64,000 bases of DNA from Nitrososphaerales archaeon. Lineage in GTDB: Archaea > Thermoproteota > Nitrososphaeria > Nitrososphaerales > CADDZS01. A program made the translations under genes and the position numbers. Location: assembly GCA_030041355.1 (NCBI GenBank), contig JASHNZ010000105.1, forward strand, positions 62,001-126,000. The letters are read 5' to 3'. Below, one piece after another: positions 43,232 through 51,648 of this stretch. Under the pieces are notes generated by a model. It did no database searches. It was not told the DNA's origin and saw only the letters and a list, made by a program, of their open reading frames with translations. Each line of letters opens with the position of its first letter. Position 1 is the stretch's first letter.

Positions 43232-45097
43232 TCACTTCATCTTGTTCTCGGTCTTTTTCTTTCGAGCAGTCTCAATTCCAGACCTGAGGCTCCTGAATTT
43301 TCCTTGGAAAAGTATTTGCTGATCGAGCCTTGATTTCGTTATTTCGAGGTCTACAGCTGCGACGCAACTTCTACTCGCCTCTTCATAAGCAACTTTGGCT
43401 CTTTTATCGGCCAAGAATAGACCGTAGTTGTGCCCCAAGGCTTCGGGAATTGGCTCCTTTCCCATCGAGTCCAAGATCCCAATCACCAGTTCGGAAATTG
43501 GTGAATCAGATAGGAAATGAAGCGAGGGAATAAACTCTTCCTCAACTTCGTCGAGGTTTTTCAATACAAGCTCACGAACGTAATCGTATTGAGGATAGCA
43601 AGGTCTGTCATAGGAAAATACGTGCGATCTTACATTTGGATTATTGTCGCTGCACCACAATTGAAAATATGCCTTAACAAACATGCGCTCGGCCGCTATG
43701 ACATTCTTATAAGCCCCTCTTACCCAGGCCTCTCCTTTTACCGAAGTCTTCTCGGTGGATAAAGGACTGATCGTCCTAAAACACACGTCATATTCAAAAG
43801 TTCTCCAAGGGCACGCAAGAGAATCACCGTTTACGATACTGTTAGCCTGAAGTAGCATCGTATCGCTCTCGAATCTTTCAATTGCGCCTGTCCCAGAAAA
43901 AAAGCCTGCATCTTTAAGAATAGGTATTACGCCTCGGACTAATTCATTCGCAGCAGAATCCTTTACAATTCCAACAAGCAGAATATTTCTATGCCAACAT
44001 TCGTAAAGAACTGCCGTGATTAGTATTAGTGTGAGATAGTCTATATCTTCGCATGTTAGCCAAGTCTCTACCTTGTTTTTAGGGTCTTTCACTCGTAACG
44101 GATGGCCCTCTCCATTAAATTTGAAAATATGATCAACATAGCACTTCGTTCCTTCCAACAATCTGTCAAAGTAGTGGCTCATGGCCTCGTTGAGCTGAAA
44201 GATTTGCTCCCCATTTTCGGTAAAAGCATCTTTGAAGTTTTTGGACCTTACATCCTCTACCCTTTGCTTTCTCTCCTTCTTTAGGTCAAGCTCAGTCATA
44301 ATTTCCTCAACGGCGAGCGGTCTGCCTTCTCTTAGCAAGAGTGCGATCGTTGCAAATTTGAGAAATTGGCTTCTCGCGGTAGGTATTCTGAGCTGATCAT
44401 TCCTTACTAGCATGCGCCCTAATTCAAGATCGGTTTTGGAGATTACGCCGAACTCTGTTTCAAAACCCATCAACTTGCAGAGGCCCTCCTGAATGTAATC
44501 GCGCAGTTTCCAGCTGATGTGCGCTATGTCAGCTGAGATAGTTCTATCCATCAAAATAATTTTGAGATCGCGGTCACGACAAATCGCTTCGTAAACCACG
44601 GAGTACTCTGATAGCCTCATTAGAGCTCCTGATACTTTGCTAGGGTCAAATTCAGTTCCGCCACCATGTTTTTCGCCAAAGACCTCCGAAGAATATTCCT
44701 CGCTCAAAGGGATCGCCGAGCTTAGAGAAGAGTAATCACTTTGAGAAGATGGAGCTTCTGATATTATTTCATCGCTATGAAATTTCGTGACTCCGCTGTA
44801 GGCAAAAGCCCCGGCATAGAAGACAGTCATATCTAGACGTGGTTCGAAAAATTCAGTTCCGTCTACTGCTAAGTATCGCACTTGATCGGTGCGAAAGAAC
44901 ATCTTGGCTTCTTCAGAACAAAGTCTGACATCGTATCCTTGGCGGAGGTACAGTCGGGAGATTTCGTCATTTCCTTCGAGATTCTTGAGCTTCGCCTTGA
45001 ATGCTGAAAGAAGGTTGCTTGCGGCACTTCTCACCGACTCTACGGCACGATCATTCTCTGAAACAGAATGTCGTTCCTCATCTTGATGTATTGACAA
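43232..45097 (-). CDS. nurA: NurA-like nuclease, enlarged
   Basis: A 621-aa protein. The NurA catalytic pattern appears as YLAVDGTEFFEPR near residue 80 (Asp), LKIILMDRTIS near 180, and LLVGIVKDSAANELVRG near 375. Classical NurA is about 340-450 aa, so this form has an extra ~150 residues, mainly the middle region 240-350. TTG start at 45097, likely leaderless behind an AATAAAAG box near 45121-45129. With HerA it should form a 5'-3' end-resection complex; mre11/rad50 are not adjacent. Confidence 0.78.
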   Translation of the reverse strand: MSIHQDEERHSVSENDRAVESVRSAASNLLSAFKAKLKNLEGNDEISRLYLRQGYDVRLCSEEAKMFFRTDQVRYLAVDGTEFFEPRLDMTVFYAGAFAYSGVTKFHSDEIISEAPSSQSDYSSLSSAIPLSEEYSSEVFGEKHGGGTEFDPSKVSGALMRLSEYSVVYEAICRDRDLKIILMDRTISADIAHISWKLRDYIQEGLCKLMGFETEFGVISKTDLELGRMLVRNDQLRIPTARSQFLKFATIALLLREGRPLAVEEIMTELDLKKERKQRVEDVRSKNFKDAFTENGEQIFQLNEAMSHYFDRLLEGTKCYVDHIFKFNGEGHPLRVKDPKNKVETWLTCEDIDYLTLILITAVLYECWHRNILLVGIVKDSAANELVRGVIPILKDAGFFSGTGAIERFESDTMLLQANSIVNGDSLACPWRTFEYDVCFRTISPLSTEKTSVKGEAWVRGAYKNVIAAERMFVKAYFQLWCSDNNPNVRSHVFSYDRPCYPQYDYVRELVLKNLDEVEEEFIPSLHFLSDSPISELVIGILDSMGKEPIPEALGHNYGLFLADKRAKVAYEEASRSCVAAVDLEITKSRLDQQILFQGKFRSLRSGIETARKKKTENKMK

Positions 45098-45543
45098 GTG
45101 AGCAGAGTGAGAACGAATTTTCTTTTATTGCTTCTGGGTCTTCAGGTATTGGAGTCTGGCTTGATTGGCATATGCCAGAAAAGCCCCACATGTGATCATC
45201 GTCTATTTGTCACAAGTTTCGTTAAAGGCATAAGAAATTCTAGATCCCAGATTAGGTTCCAAGGAAAGATAGGTCCATTCACTCTGTGTTTTGTCTCCGA
45301 TTAGATTGGGTTTTTCCTTGGAGACAATAAAAAATTCTATTGATCTTGGGTGACAGTCGATGCGAACCGCTGTAGGCCAATTCCTTGGGAAATTCTAGTT
45401 GTGATTGCAAGAAACCTTTGGTCGTCAATTGTTAAATAAGGTAGATCGAAAAGCCCAAGCTGGCGCTAATTACTGCCAGTGTGACGGCTTAGAGCCACCA
45501 CTTTATGTTTAGTTGCGCTGGCAGCTTCGCGCCTTTTCTTTTT
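45098..45543. other. Intergenic region between NurA and BNR genes
   Basis: 446 bp with no convincing gene; the small plus-strand frames here have no coding character. Right half has an imperfect hairpin CTGGC...GCCAG around 45463-45482 and a related GCGCTGGCAGCTT near 45522-45534. The left end holds the NurA promoter. Confidence 0.4.
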
Positions 45544-46635
45544 CTAGGCCGCTGAAACCGAAACTGAGAGAATAGGAGGAAGTACATCTGTTACCTTGCT
45601 CCAGTTCTTTCCTTGATTTCTGCTATAGAATAACTGCCCCGTCGTGGTTCCGACGTAGACTCCGCAAGGATCTTCTTGGTCAGCAGACATTCCTTCTCTG
45701 AGAATGCTGAAGTAAGCAGGGGGCTTTGGAAGTCCCTTATTCAGCTCGGACCAGCGTTTTCCCTCATTATCCGAAGACCAGATGGCAAACCGGCCCTTTG
45801 GAGAAACTCTGTTGTCCCCGCCCTCGAGAGGCGTTGTGTATACGCGTTTCGGATCGTTTGCGTCTACTGCAATAGGAAAGCCAAACTCAGACGGAAGATT
45901 GTTCTGCATATCCGTCCACGTATCCCCATTATCGTCGCTCCTGTACTGCCCACAGTGGTTCTGCTGATAAATCACATTTGGCCTTTCAGGATGACGGACA
46001 ATCTTATGGACGCACTGGCCATAAATTGGATATTTGTTTGGCAAGAAACCCGCTCTCACGTTTTTGTTCTGAAACTTCCAGCTCTGGCCCCCATCACTTG
46101 TAAACAAGGTTCCGACTGCCGAGATTGCGATGTGCTGTTTTGCAGGATCTCTGGGATCAATCAAGATTGAATGTAGGCACAGTCCGCCAAATCCCGGTGA
46201 CCACCTTTCGCGCGTTTCATGATTTAACAACGATTGATTTATGGTCCACGACTCGCCTTTGTCGTTGCTTTTGAAAAGTACCGCTGGATCTACTCCAGCG
46301 TAAACAGTTTCCGGTTCGTCTTCCGTACTCGGTTCAACGTGCCAGATATTCTTGACGGACAAACCCGAACCTTTGGGGAACTTTGGTTGATTCTTGGATC
46401 TCTTCCAAGTATTGCCCAGGTCAAAACTTCGGGCTATAGTCGGGCCCCACTGGAAGCTATTGACACCTGCAAAAACGATTCCGTTTCTGGAATCGTAGGC
46501 AAGGTGAAAAACAGGAGTGCCTTTGAAATGAGGACCCGAGACCTTCCAGGATCGTCGACCATCCTTTGAAGTGAAAAGAAAAGCGCCCTTTGCAGTTCCC
46601 ACCATTAAGAGGACTGATGAAGTCTTTTTCGCCAT
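45544..46635 (-). CDS. BNR-repeat (sialidase-like propeller) protein
   Basis: A 363-aa beta-propeller without signal peptide. The Asp-box-like motif S-x-D-x-G-x-(S/T)-W recurs: SKDGRRSW, SFDLGNTW, SNDKGESW, TSDGGQSW, SDDNGDTW, SSDNEGKRW and SRNQGKNW. This gives seven blades. Sortilin/YCF48-like propellers are typical relatives; none of the sialidase active-site Arg triad can be assigned. The start overlaps the MoaD-like stop by one base (TAATG). I recall the same Ubl-BNR neighbourhood in some bacteria, function unknown. Confidence 0.85.
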   Translation of the reverse strand: MAKKTSSVLLMVGTAKGAFLFTSKDGRRSWKVSGPHFKGTPVFHLAYDSRNGIVFAGVNSFQWGPTIARSFDLGNTWKRSKNQPKFPKGSGLSVKNIWHVEPSTEDEPETVYAGVDPAVLFKSNDKGESWTINQSLLNHETRERWSPGFGGLCLHSILIDPRDPAKQHIAISAVGTLFTSDGGQSWKFQNKNVRAGFLPNKYPIYGQCVHKIVRHPERPNVIYQQNHCGQYRSDDNGDTWTDMQNNLPSEFGFPIAVDANDPKRVYTTPLEGGDNRVSPKGRFAIWSSDNEGKRWSELNKGLPKPPAYFSILREGMSADQEDPCGVYVGTTTGQLFYSRNQGKNWSKVTDVLPPILSVSVSAA

Positions 46636-46931
46636 TATCCGCCAGCTACCGATGGCAGAATGTGCACCTTGTCTCCTTCCTTAAGTTTTGTGTTTTCCTT
46701 TTCCGAGGCTCGGATGTCTTCGCCATTGACGAAGATGTTGACGTACTGTCTAGTAATGTCCTGATCGTCTAGTATCCTTTCCTTGATACCTGGAAATAAT
46801 CTGTTCAGGTATTCGATCAAATCTACTACATTATTTATTGCCGAACCTGGAACCTCAAACTGCCTCTTCTTTCCCGTGAAGTCTTTCAAGTGGCCAGAAA
46901 CATTTACCGTGATCATTTGATTATTCATCAC
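46635..46931 (-). CDS. MoaD/ThiS-like ubiquitin-fold protein
   Basis: A 98-aa beta-grasp protein ending in Gly-Gly (LPSVAGG), as needed for adenylation and thiocarboxylation or protein conjugation (SAMP). ITVNVSGHLKDFTGKKRQFEVPG and VNIFVNGEDIR, EGDKVHILPSVAGG fit MoaD. It could be a sulfur carrier or a SAMP-like modifier. It is immediately followed by the BNR gene rather than by moaE or moeB. Confidence 0.88.
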   Translation of the reverse strand: MMNNQMITVNVSGHLKDFTGKKRQFEVPGSAINNVVDLIEYLNRLFPGIKERILDDQDITRQYVNIFVNGEDIRASEKENTKLKEGDKVHILPSVAGG

Positions 46932-46957
46932 TGAAGCCTCTGCTAAATTTTCGTCTG

Positions 46958-47431
46958 CTAGCTAGTCGAATTTGATTGGACTATTAATCGTCCAAAATCC
47001 ATCAACTGATGAATAGCGCAGAATATAGGGCACGTAATGAGAAAACTACCTGGGTCGTTAGCTACAAATTTGATTATGTAGGAACCACCGGGCTCTAACG
47101 CCACCCCTTGATTAAAGTAATGGGATATTTCGAATCCATGTGCTTCGGAAGAATTCCTGCTAAGAAGAAGGATTACAACGGCTTCTCCTTGCTGAACAGT
47201 TATGACGGGCCACACCTGTGAAACATGGTGCGCACTCCCGTTCATTCCCTCCAAAGGACCGTTGTCGCTCATTATTATTGTGAAGTAAACGGTCTTTGAG
47301 GCCAAACCACTGCTAGTCGATACCGGAGTTGCAATTCCACTTGAGATTATCAGAATGAGGCTCACTATGGCAGCTGCAACAGCAACTGATGCTATGATTA
47401 GTTTTCTAGATTTTGACTGCAAAACTTGCAT
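46958..47431 (-). CDS. Membrane-anchored cupredoxin (CoxB/plastocyanin-like)
   Basis: A 157-aa protein with an N-terminal anchor (ASVAVAAAIVSLILIISSG) and a cupredoxin domain outside the cell. Likely copper ligands are the His of AHGFEI near residue 107 and the cluster CPIFCAIHQLM near 138-148. The spacing C-x3-C-x2-H-x2-M is one residue shorter than CuA (C-x3-C-x3-H-x2-M), while the second Cys fits an amicyanin-like type-1 site (C-x2-H-x2-M). Electron transfer at the outer face of the membrane is the likely role. Confidence 0.8.
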   Translation of the reverse strand: MQVLQSKSRKLIIASVAVAAAIVSLILIISSGIATPVSTSSGLASKTVYFTIIMSDNGPLEGMNGSAHHVSQVWPVITVQQGEAVVILLLSRNSSEAHGFEISHYFNQGVALEPGGSYIIKFVANDPGSFLITCPIFCAIHQLMDFGRLIVQSNSTS

Positions 47432-47440
47432 GGGAAAGAA

Positions 47441-48277
47441 TCAGGTTCCTATTTTCCTTAGGGAGGTCTCGGTTTTTCCGTCAAGGAAGTTTTTTGAAAT
47501 GACAATTTTGGACACTTTCGAAGCAATCCTGATTGTCGAATCCATATTGTATTTCAGGCCGATGGCAGTCGCAATTGGGAAGACGAAATAAGCTACGTAA
47601 AAGATAGCTGGATTGTCTGAAATTAATGCAGTAGTTGGTGCTGCGAGAGCTATGAGGACTGGCAGGGATAAACAACAGGCAGCTCCACCAATTACACCGA
47701 GAGCGGGCATCACTATCAACGAGCGAGAGCGAAACGCAGTCCCGCACGCCTTTCCGATCTCAACAACTTTCATTACATTCGTGAGAACTAATACGCCAAT
47801 CACGAATGACAACGACATGGTGTAAAATGACAAAGCCAAAACATATACCGGCGGAATGAAGAGCTCTATGGTTGGATTAAATGCAAAACCACTGAGAATC
47901 GAAATTGTAGAGACAGGATAGAGCGGAATTGACTCGAAGAGCAAATATGCCTGACTCACGACCGACGGAGTTTTGAAACTGTATGCCACAATCCCCTCGA
48001 GAATCAGTCCATAAAGGACCAGGTGAAGAGACATGTAAGAAACGAAAACACCCAAGCCGCGAGCCGTTTTGATGTATCTTCCAAAGAATGACGCGACATA
48101 TCGAAGAGGAAAGAGAAAAGCAAGACCAACCAGTGAAAACCAAAACAGGGACGATGCAAGGCCTTCATAGAGAGAAAATAGAGATGGTGGACTGACCGAG
48201 TAAGCTAGTCCCGCGAGCGGAAAGCTGATCGCTAGCAAAGCTAGTAGTACACTTGTGGCGAGATAAATTGTTCTCAT
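47441..48277 (-). CDS. Multi-pass membrane protein, unknown
   Basis: A 278-aa protein with seven or eight predicted helices. Near residue 205 it has GVIGGAACCLSLPVLIALAAP, with a vicinal Cys pair at a helix start, reminiscent of MerT-type or copper-handling membrane proteins. Nine bases separate it from the cupredoxin gene, suggesting a joint function, for example copper delivery or electron transfer. No known family. Confidence 0.6.
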   Translation of the reverse strand: MRTIYLATSVLLALLAISFPLAGLAYSVSPPSLFSLYEGLASSLFWFSLVGLAFLFPLRYVASFFGRYIKTARGLGVFVSYMSLHLVLYGLILEGIVAYSFKTPSVVSQAYLLFESIPLYPVSTISILSGFAFNPTIELFIPPVYVLALSFYTMSLSFVIGVLVLTNVMKVVEIGKACGTAFRSRSLIVMPALGVIGGAACCLSLPVLIALAAPTTALISDNPAIFYVAYFVFPIATAIGLKYNMDSTIRIASKVSKIVISKNFLDGKTETSLRKIGT

Positions 48278-48397
48278 ATTTTGATCATTCCGGTTTCAAA
48301 ACGCTCTTTTTGAAATAGCGAATTACTCTTTTTCCACTCTGTTCAATCCACACAGAGTAGCTCTCCAAAAAGGATTTCACACTAATATAAGGCGGAA

Positions 48398-50533
48398 TTA
48401 TGTTTTAGCATTAGCTTCCCTACCTGCGAACTGTTCTGCTTGAACCGGACTCCCAATGACGGGCAGGTGTGGTTGGCCGTGCTTATTACTACCTTTTATT
48501 CCCAGTTTCTCCCTCAGCCAGCCCCGAACATCATAGAAGTATTCATTTTCGTAAGGACATGCGGACACACAATCCCCCACGCCTATGCATTTGTGGCTTC
48601 TGAATTGTCCACTCTTGATGAAATTTCCTGGAAGATCAGTCAATCCCACAGGGCATGCCTTAGCACAGTCTTTGGTTTCGCAATTGACGCACTGCGTAGG
48701 ATCCTTGACCTTTAGCCGGAACAATCCGATTCTGCTAACGAATTGGTTGAAGAGTCCAATGTGGCAATAGCCTGTTGTTACGCAACCATAAGTGCCGACG
48801 AAGGGAATTGAAATGAAAATAATGTACCAAAGGAAATTGAAATAAAAGATGTACAGAAAAAACACGATATCCGTTCCAAAAAACGTGAAACTAATGATGC
48901 CAACGGAATTAAGATAGGAGGCAATGGCAGCGATTATGATTGACACTATAGCTATAGAAGATACGATCTTGTACAAGTTGGACATGCGGCTGGTCAGAAG
49001 TTTCCTACCAAGTTTGGAAGTTCGGTTGAACGCACTCATAGAGTCGGGGAACGTGCCTTGATACATCAATGCGGCCGTGCAGAATACAGAGCATGTTTGT
49101 CTTGCTCCAAACAAAAAGGAAAGTACGCCGGTGATCAAATACGTTCCCAAGATCGCTCCTAGGAAAACAGGCGCAACTGCGCCTGCGGTGCCGACACCCA
49201 TGCTCCAGCCCAAGAAAGGGATACTCGCGATGCTTGATGAAAAAACAAATGACGGGAGAAAAATGGAATATATGAAATAAGCTGCAATGACCAAAACGAG
49301 TCTGATCTTAGTCTCAAGCTCTCTCGTTATCATAATCTTGAACACTACTAGGGCACCCATCTCTACCCCCATCATAATCAAAAACCAGGCGGAACCTGTC
49401 ACGGATCCAAAATAGATAATGAAATCATAAAACACTGCGCCGATCTGAGTTACTATAGAGCCCGAAATAGGAGCCAAACTTATGCCAGTTATGAATCCCG
49501 TGCCATAGTATTGCATGTCAATGAGTGCGCCCATGAAATATTCGGCGACGAAAGTCATCGTCATGAACCCGAAAACCCACCAAGGATCTGTGAGCCAAGA
49601 CCTCGATTTCGATGACTCGATACTTCCTTTTGAAAGAATTAAGTTGAAGTAAAGGATCATTTCACCAACTATTGAGAGCACAAACACGAGTGCGCTACCC
49701 TGAATTATCCATACAAATATGCCTGCCATCATCATCGCATAAAGCGCGAGGAGAGCGAGAAAGTATCCTCTAATCGCGCTTGTGACGATTTTGTTTTTGA
49801 ACAGATATTCGTACATATAGATAAGAAGGCCGATCATGGCAACGCTGCCAAGGTAGATGCTATAGGTAACCCAATTTGCACTATTTAGGGCAGTCGGCGC
49901 GAAGAACATCACTATTGATTGCCCGATGACAATCAGAAAAAAGCTCTTAGGGAGATTCTTCCTCAGCATGTAAACTGAAAAGATCATTTCAAGAACCATA
50001 GTGAATATGAACCAATCAGATCCTACGACCCTGCTGAACGTTGATAATGCAGCTTGTGCTGATGATCCAGAAGCTGTTGTAAAAGATCCTGAGGCTAAAA
50101 CAAAAGCCCAGCCCATCAAGAATTCATTTAGCAAAATGAGAGAGATTACAGCGGCACGAGTTCCAACTCTTAGGGTCCCTGCGTCATGGGTGGTCGCATC
50201 GGCAACTACGTCGGACGCGGCACCTTGAGAAGGTGCAACAGTGATTTTCCCTATTTCCTCATCTAACGAGCCTTCGGTCCAGCGGTGGAGAATAAAGATG
50301 GCTCCGCCAGTCATCAAGACGGCATTGAATGCTACAGCTTCAACTATGCTGACTACACTTGGAGAAAGGAAGTAGATCACTGCACCGCCGAACATGCTGG
50401 CCATTGTGATGAGAAGATACAGGACGACGTCATTGTCAGCTGGAGTTTTGGCCTGGAGCGCTCGCTTGACTAGCAATGAAGTAACAAAGGCCATCGGGAT
50501 AGCGATTATCCAAAGCCACAACGGTTGCGACAA
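48398..50533 (-). CDS. Large membrane polyferredoxin (NapH/NosR-like end)
   Basis: A 711-aa protein with roughly fourteen helices and a C-terminal domain with two [4Fe-4S] motifs: CVNCETKDCAKACP and CIGVGDCVSACPY (about 625-665). Two CxxxC-type motifs between helices (TCSVFCTAALMYQG and GCVTTGYCHIG) recall the NapH/RdxA/NosR inner motifs but without the usual CP. The long N-terminal membrane part (about residues 1-440) is unlike these proteins. Likely quinol-linked or trans-membrane electron transfer. TTG start; a hairpin holds the GAGGAG ribosome site in its loop just upstream. Confidence 0.72.
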   Translation of the reverse strand: MSQPLWLWIIAIPMAFVTSLLVKRALQAKTPADNDVVLYLLITMASMFGGAVIYFLSPSVVSIVEAVAFNAVLMTGGAIFILHRWTEGSLDEEIGKITVAPSQGAASDVVADATTHDAGTLRVGTRAAVISLILLNEFLMGWAFVLASGSFTTASGSSAQAALSTFSRVVGSDWFIFTMVLEMIFSVYMLRKNLPKSFFLIVIGQSIVMFFAPTALNSANWVTYSIYLGSVAMIGLLIYMYEYLFKNKIVTSAIRGYFLALLALYAMMMAGIFVWIIQGSALVFVLSIVGEMILYFNLILSKGSIESSKSRSWLTDPWWVFGFMTMTFVAEYFMGALIDMQYYGTGFITGISLAPISGSIVTQIGAVFYDFIIYFGSVTGSAWFLIMMGVEMGALVVFKIMITRELETKIRLVLVIAAYFIYSIFLPSFVFSSSIASIPFLGWSMGVGTAGAVAPVFLGAILGTYLITGVLSFLFGARQTCSVFCTAALMYQGTFPDSMSAFNRTSKLGRKLLTSRMSNLYKIVSSIAIVSIIIAAIASYLNSVGIISFTFFGTDIVFFLYIFYFNFLWYIIFISIPFVGTYGCVTTGYCHIGLFNQFVSRIGLFRLKVKDPTQCVNCETKDCAKACPVGLTDLPGNFIKSGQFRSHKCIGVGDCVSACPYENEYFYDVRGWLREKLGIKGSNKHGQPHLPVIGSPVQAEQFAGREANAKT

Positions 50534-51019
50534 GGGTAGTCACTCATACTCCTCTGAGTGAGAAATTAAGCTTGCGTCCAGTTGCACGACTCAATCTGAA
50601 CGATTTTATAGAAAATATAGGACCTGACTGAAAGTCTTGAGAACGTTTGGTAAGTTGAACTGACATTCTAGTCAAAGTAATTTAGCTGTAGTTGTCCATG
50701 CGATCCACGCTCCACTCAGTTGCATATTCAGGATATTTCATGTCGTTAGCTTTCAGCGGCTGTGCCTCGTTTTACAATCTATGGCGATGATTCGCCGATG
50801 CTTTTTGGGATGAGTGAATGGAAGCTTCAACAAACCGGCACAGAGACAAAGGCCCATAATCGATGCTCGGGTATATTGATGTCCTTCGTGCTATTCATAC
50901 CTTGACGCAAAACGACGAGCTCATTGTAAGCTCTTGTTAACTTAAAAGGGCAAGTCGATTTTTCCCCTTAATCTTGGAAATGCTTAAGGAGCTGGCTGGA
51001 TTGTCCAGACAGGTAGCCT
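50534..51019. other. Divergent intergenic region, polyferredoxin/ECF
   Basis: 486 bp with no convincing gene. At the left a hairpin CACTCA-N8-TGAGTG (50541-50560) presents a ribosome site for the polyferredoxin. At the right TTAACTTAAAAG (about 50938-50949) is the probable promoter of the ECF gene, whose leader has a CTGG-ATTGT-CCAG hairpin. No riboswitch recognised. Confidence 0.4.
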
Positions 51020-51634
51020 ATGAACAATACAAGAAGGATTACACTGATCGCCATATTCACTTCTTTGGCAATTGCGACTGATTATGCGATGACTCCGATT
51101 TACAATGTGAAACTCGAATTCACTCTGGTGTTTGCTTCCGCTTACGCTTTTGGATTTAAAATCGGAGCAACGATTGCGATCTTGACCGAGCTAATTTGGG
51201 GCATAATCAGCCCTAATGGATTCGGAGGTCTGATCATCCCCTTTCTTGTCGGTGCAAACATAATTTATGCGCTAGCTGGCTGGAGCGCATCCAATGTCTG
51301 GGGTTATCAAATCAAACCTGTATCAGAGTTAAACATTTTCTTTGGCTCGATCATGGCGATCTGCGCGTTTCTTTGGGATAGCTTCACAAACTTTGGAACC
51401 GCCCTGCTAGATTTCGGTCTGAGAATCACTGTCACAAAATTTTTGGCCATCGAAGCCTTTGGAATCTATTTCATGATTTCACATGAGCTAGGCGACTTCA
51501 TAATAGGATCAGCCTTGGCTCCGATGATCATCACTTATTTTCTGCGAGTGTTTGGGCGAGAGGGAGAGCTGTCGAGCAGGAAGCCGCAAGGAATCTTGAC
51601 CGGATCAGGAGTCTCAGGAGTAAATCAAGGATAA
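51020..51634 (+). CDS. ECF transporter S component
   Basis: A 204-aa substrate-binding membrane subunit with six helices, the size of ECF S components. RRITLIAIFTSLAIATDYAMTP and the Ala/Gly-rich helices fit the family. No T or A subunits lie next to it, so it would use a shared energising module. Its partner, 14 nt downstream, has a DUF4430-like domain related to cobalamin-binding proteins, so a cobalamin or corrinoid-type substrate is plausible. Confidence 0.75.
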   Translation: MNNTRRITLIAIFTSLAIATDYAMTPIYNVKLEFTLVFASAYAFGFKIGATIAILTELIWGIISPNGFGGLIIPFLVGANIIYALAGWSASNVWGYQIKPVSELNIFFGSIMAICAFLWDSFTNFGTALLDFGLRITVTKFLAIEAFGIYFMISHELGDFIIGSALAPMIITYFLRVFGREGELSSRKPQGILTGSGVSGVNQG

Positions 51635-51648
51635 GTGAATTAGATAAG

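Noticed and set aside
45098-45304. 68-aa plus-strand ORF upstream of NurA
   Set aside because: No coding signal beyond an open frame and would cross the NurA promoter; no ribosome site.
45690-45712. TTCTCTGAGAAT palindrome-like match
   Set aside because: Half-matches the regulatory motif but lies inside the BNR coding sequence with no spacer and no TATA box.
45544-46635. True sialidase
   Set aside because: Asp-boxes are present but no arginine triad or signal peptide can be assigned; kept as a BNR propeller only.
51415-51430. TGAGAAT half-site
   Set aside because: Inside the ECF S coding region; no matching arm.
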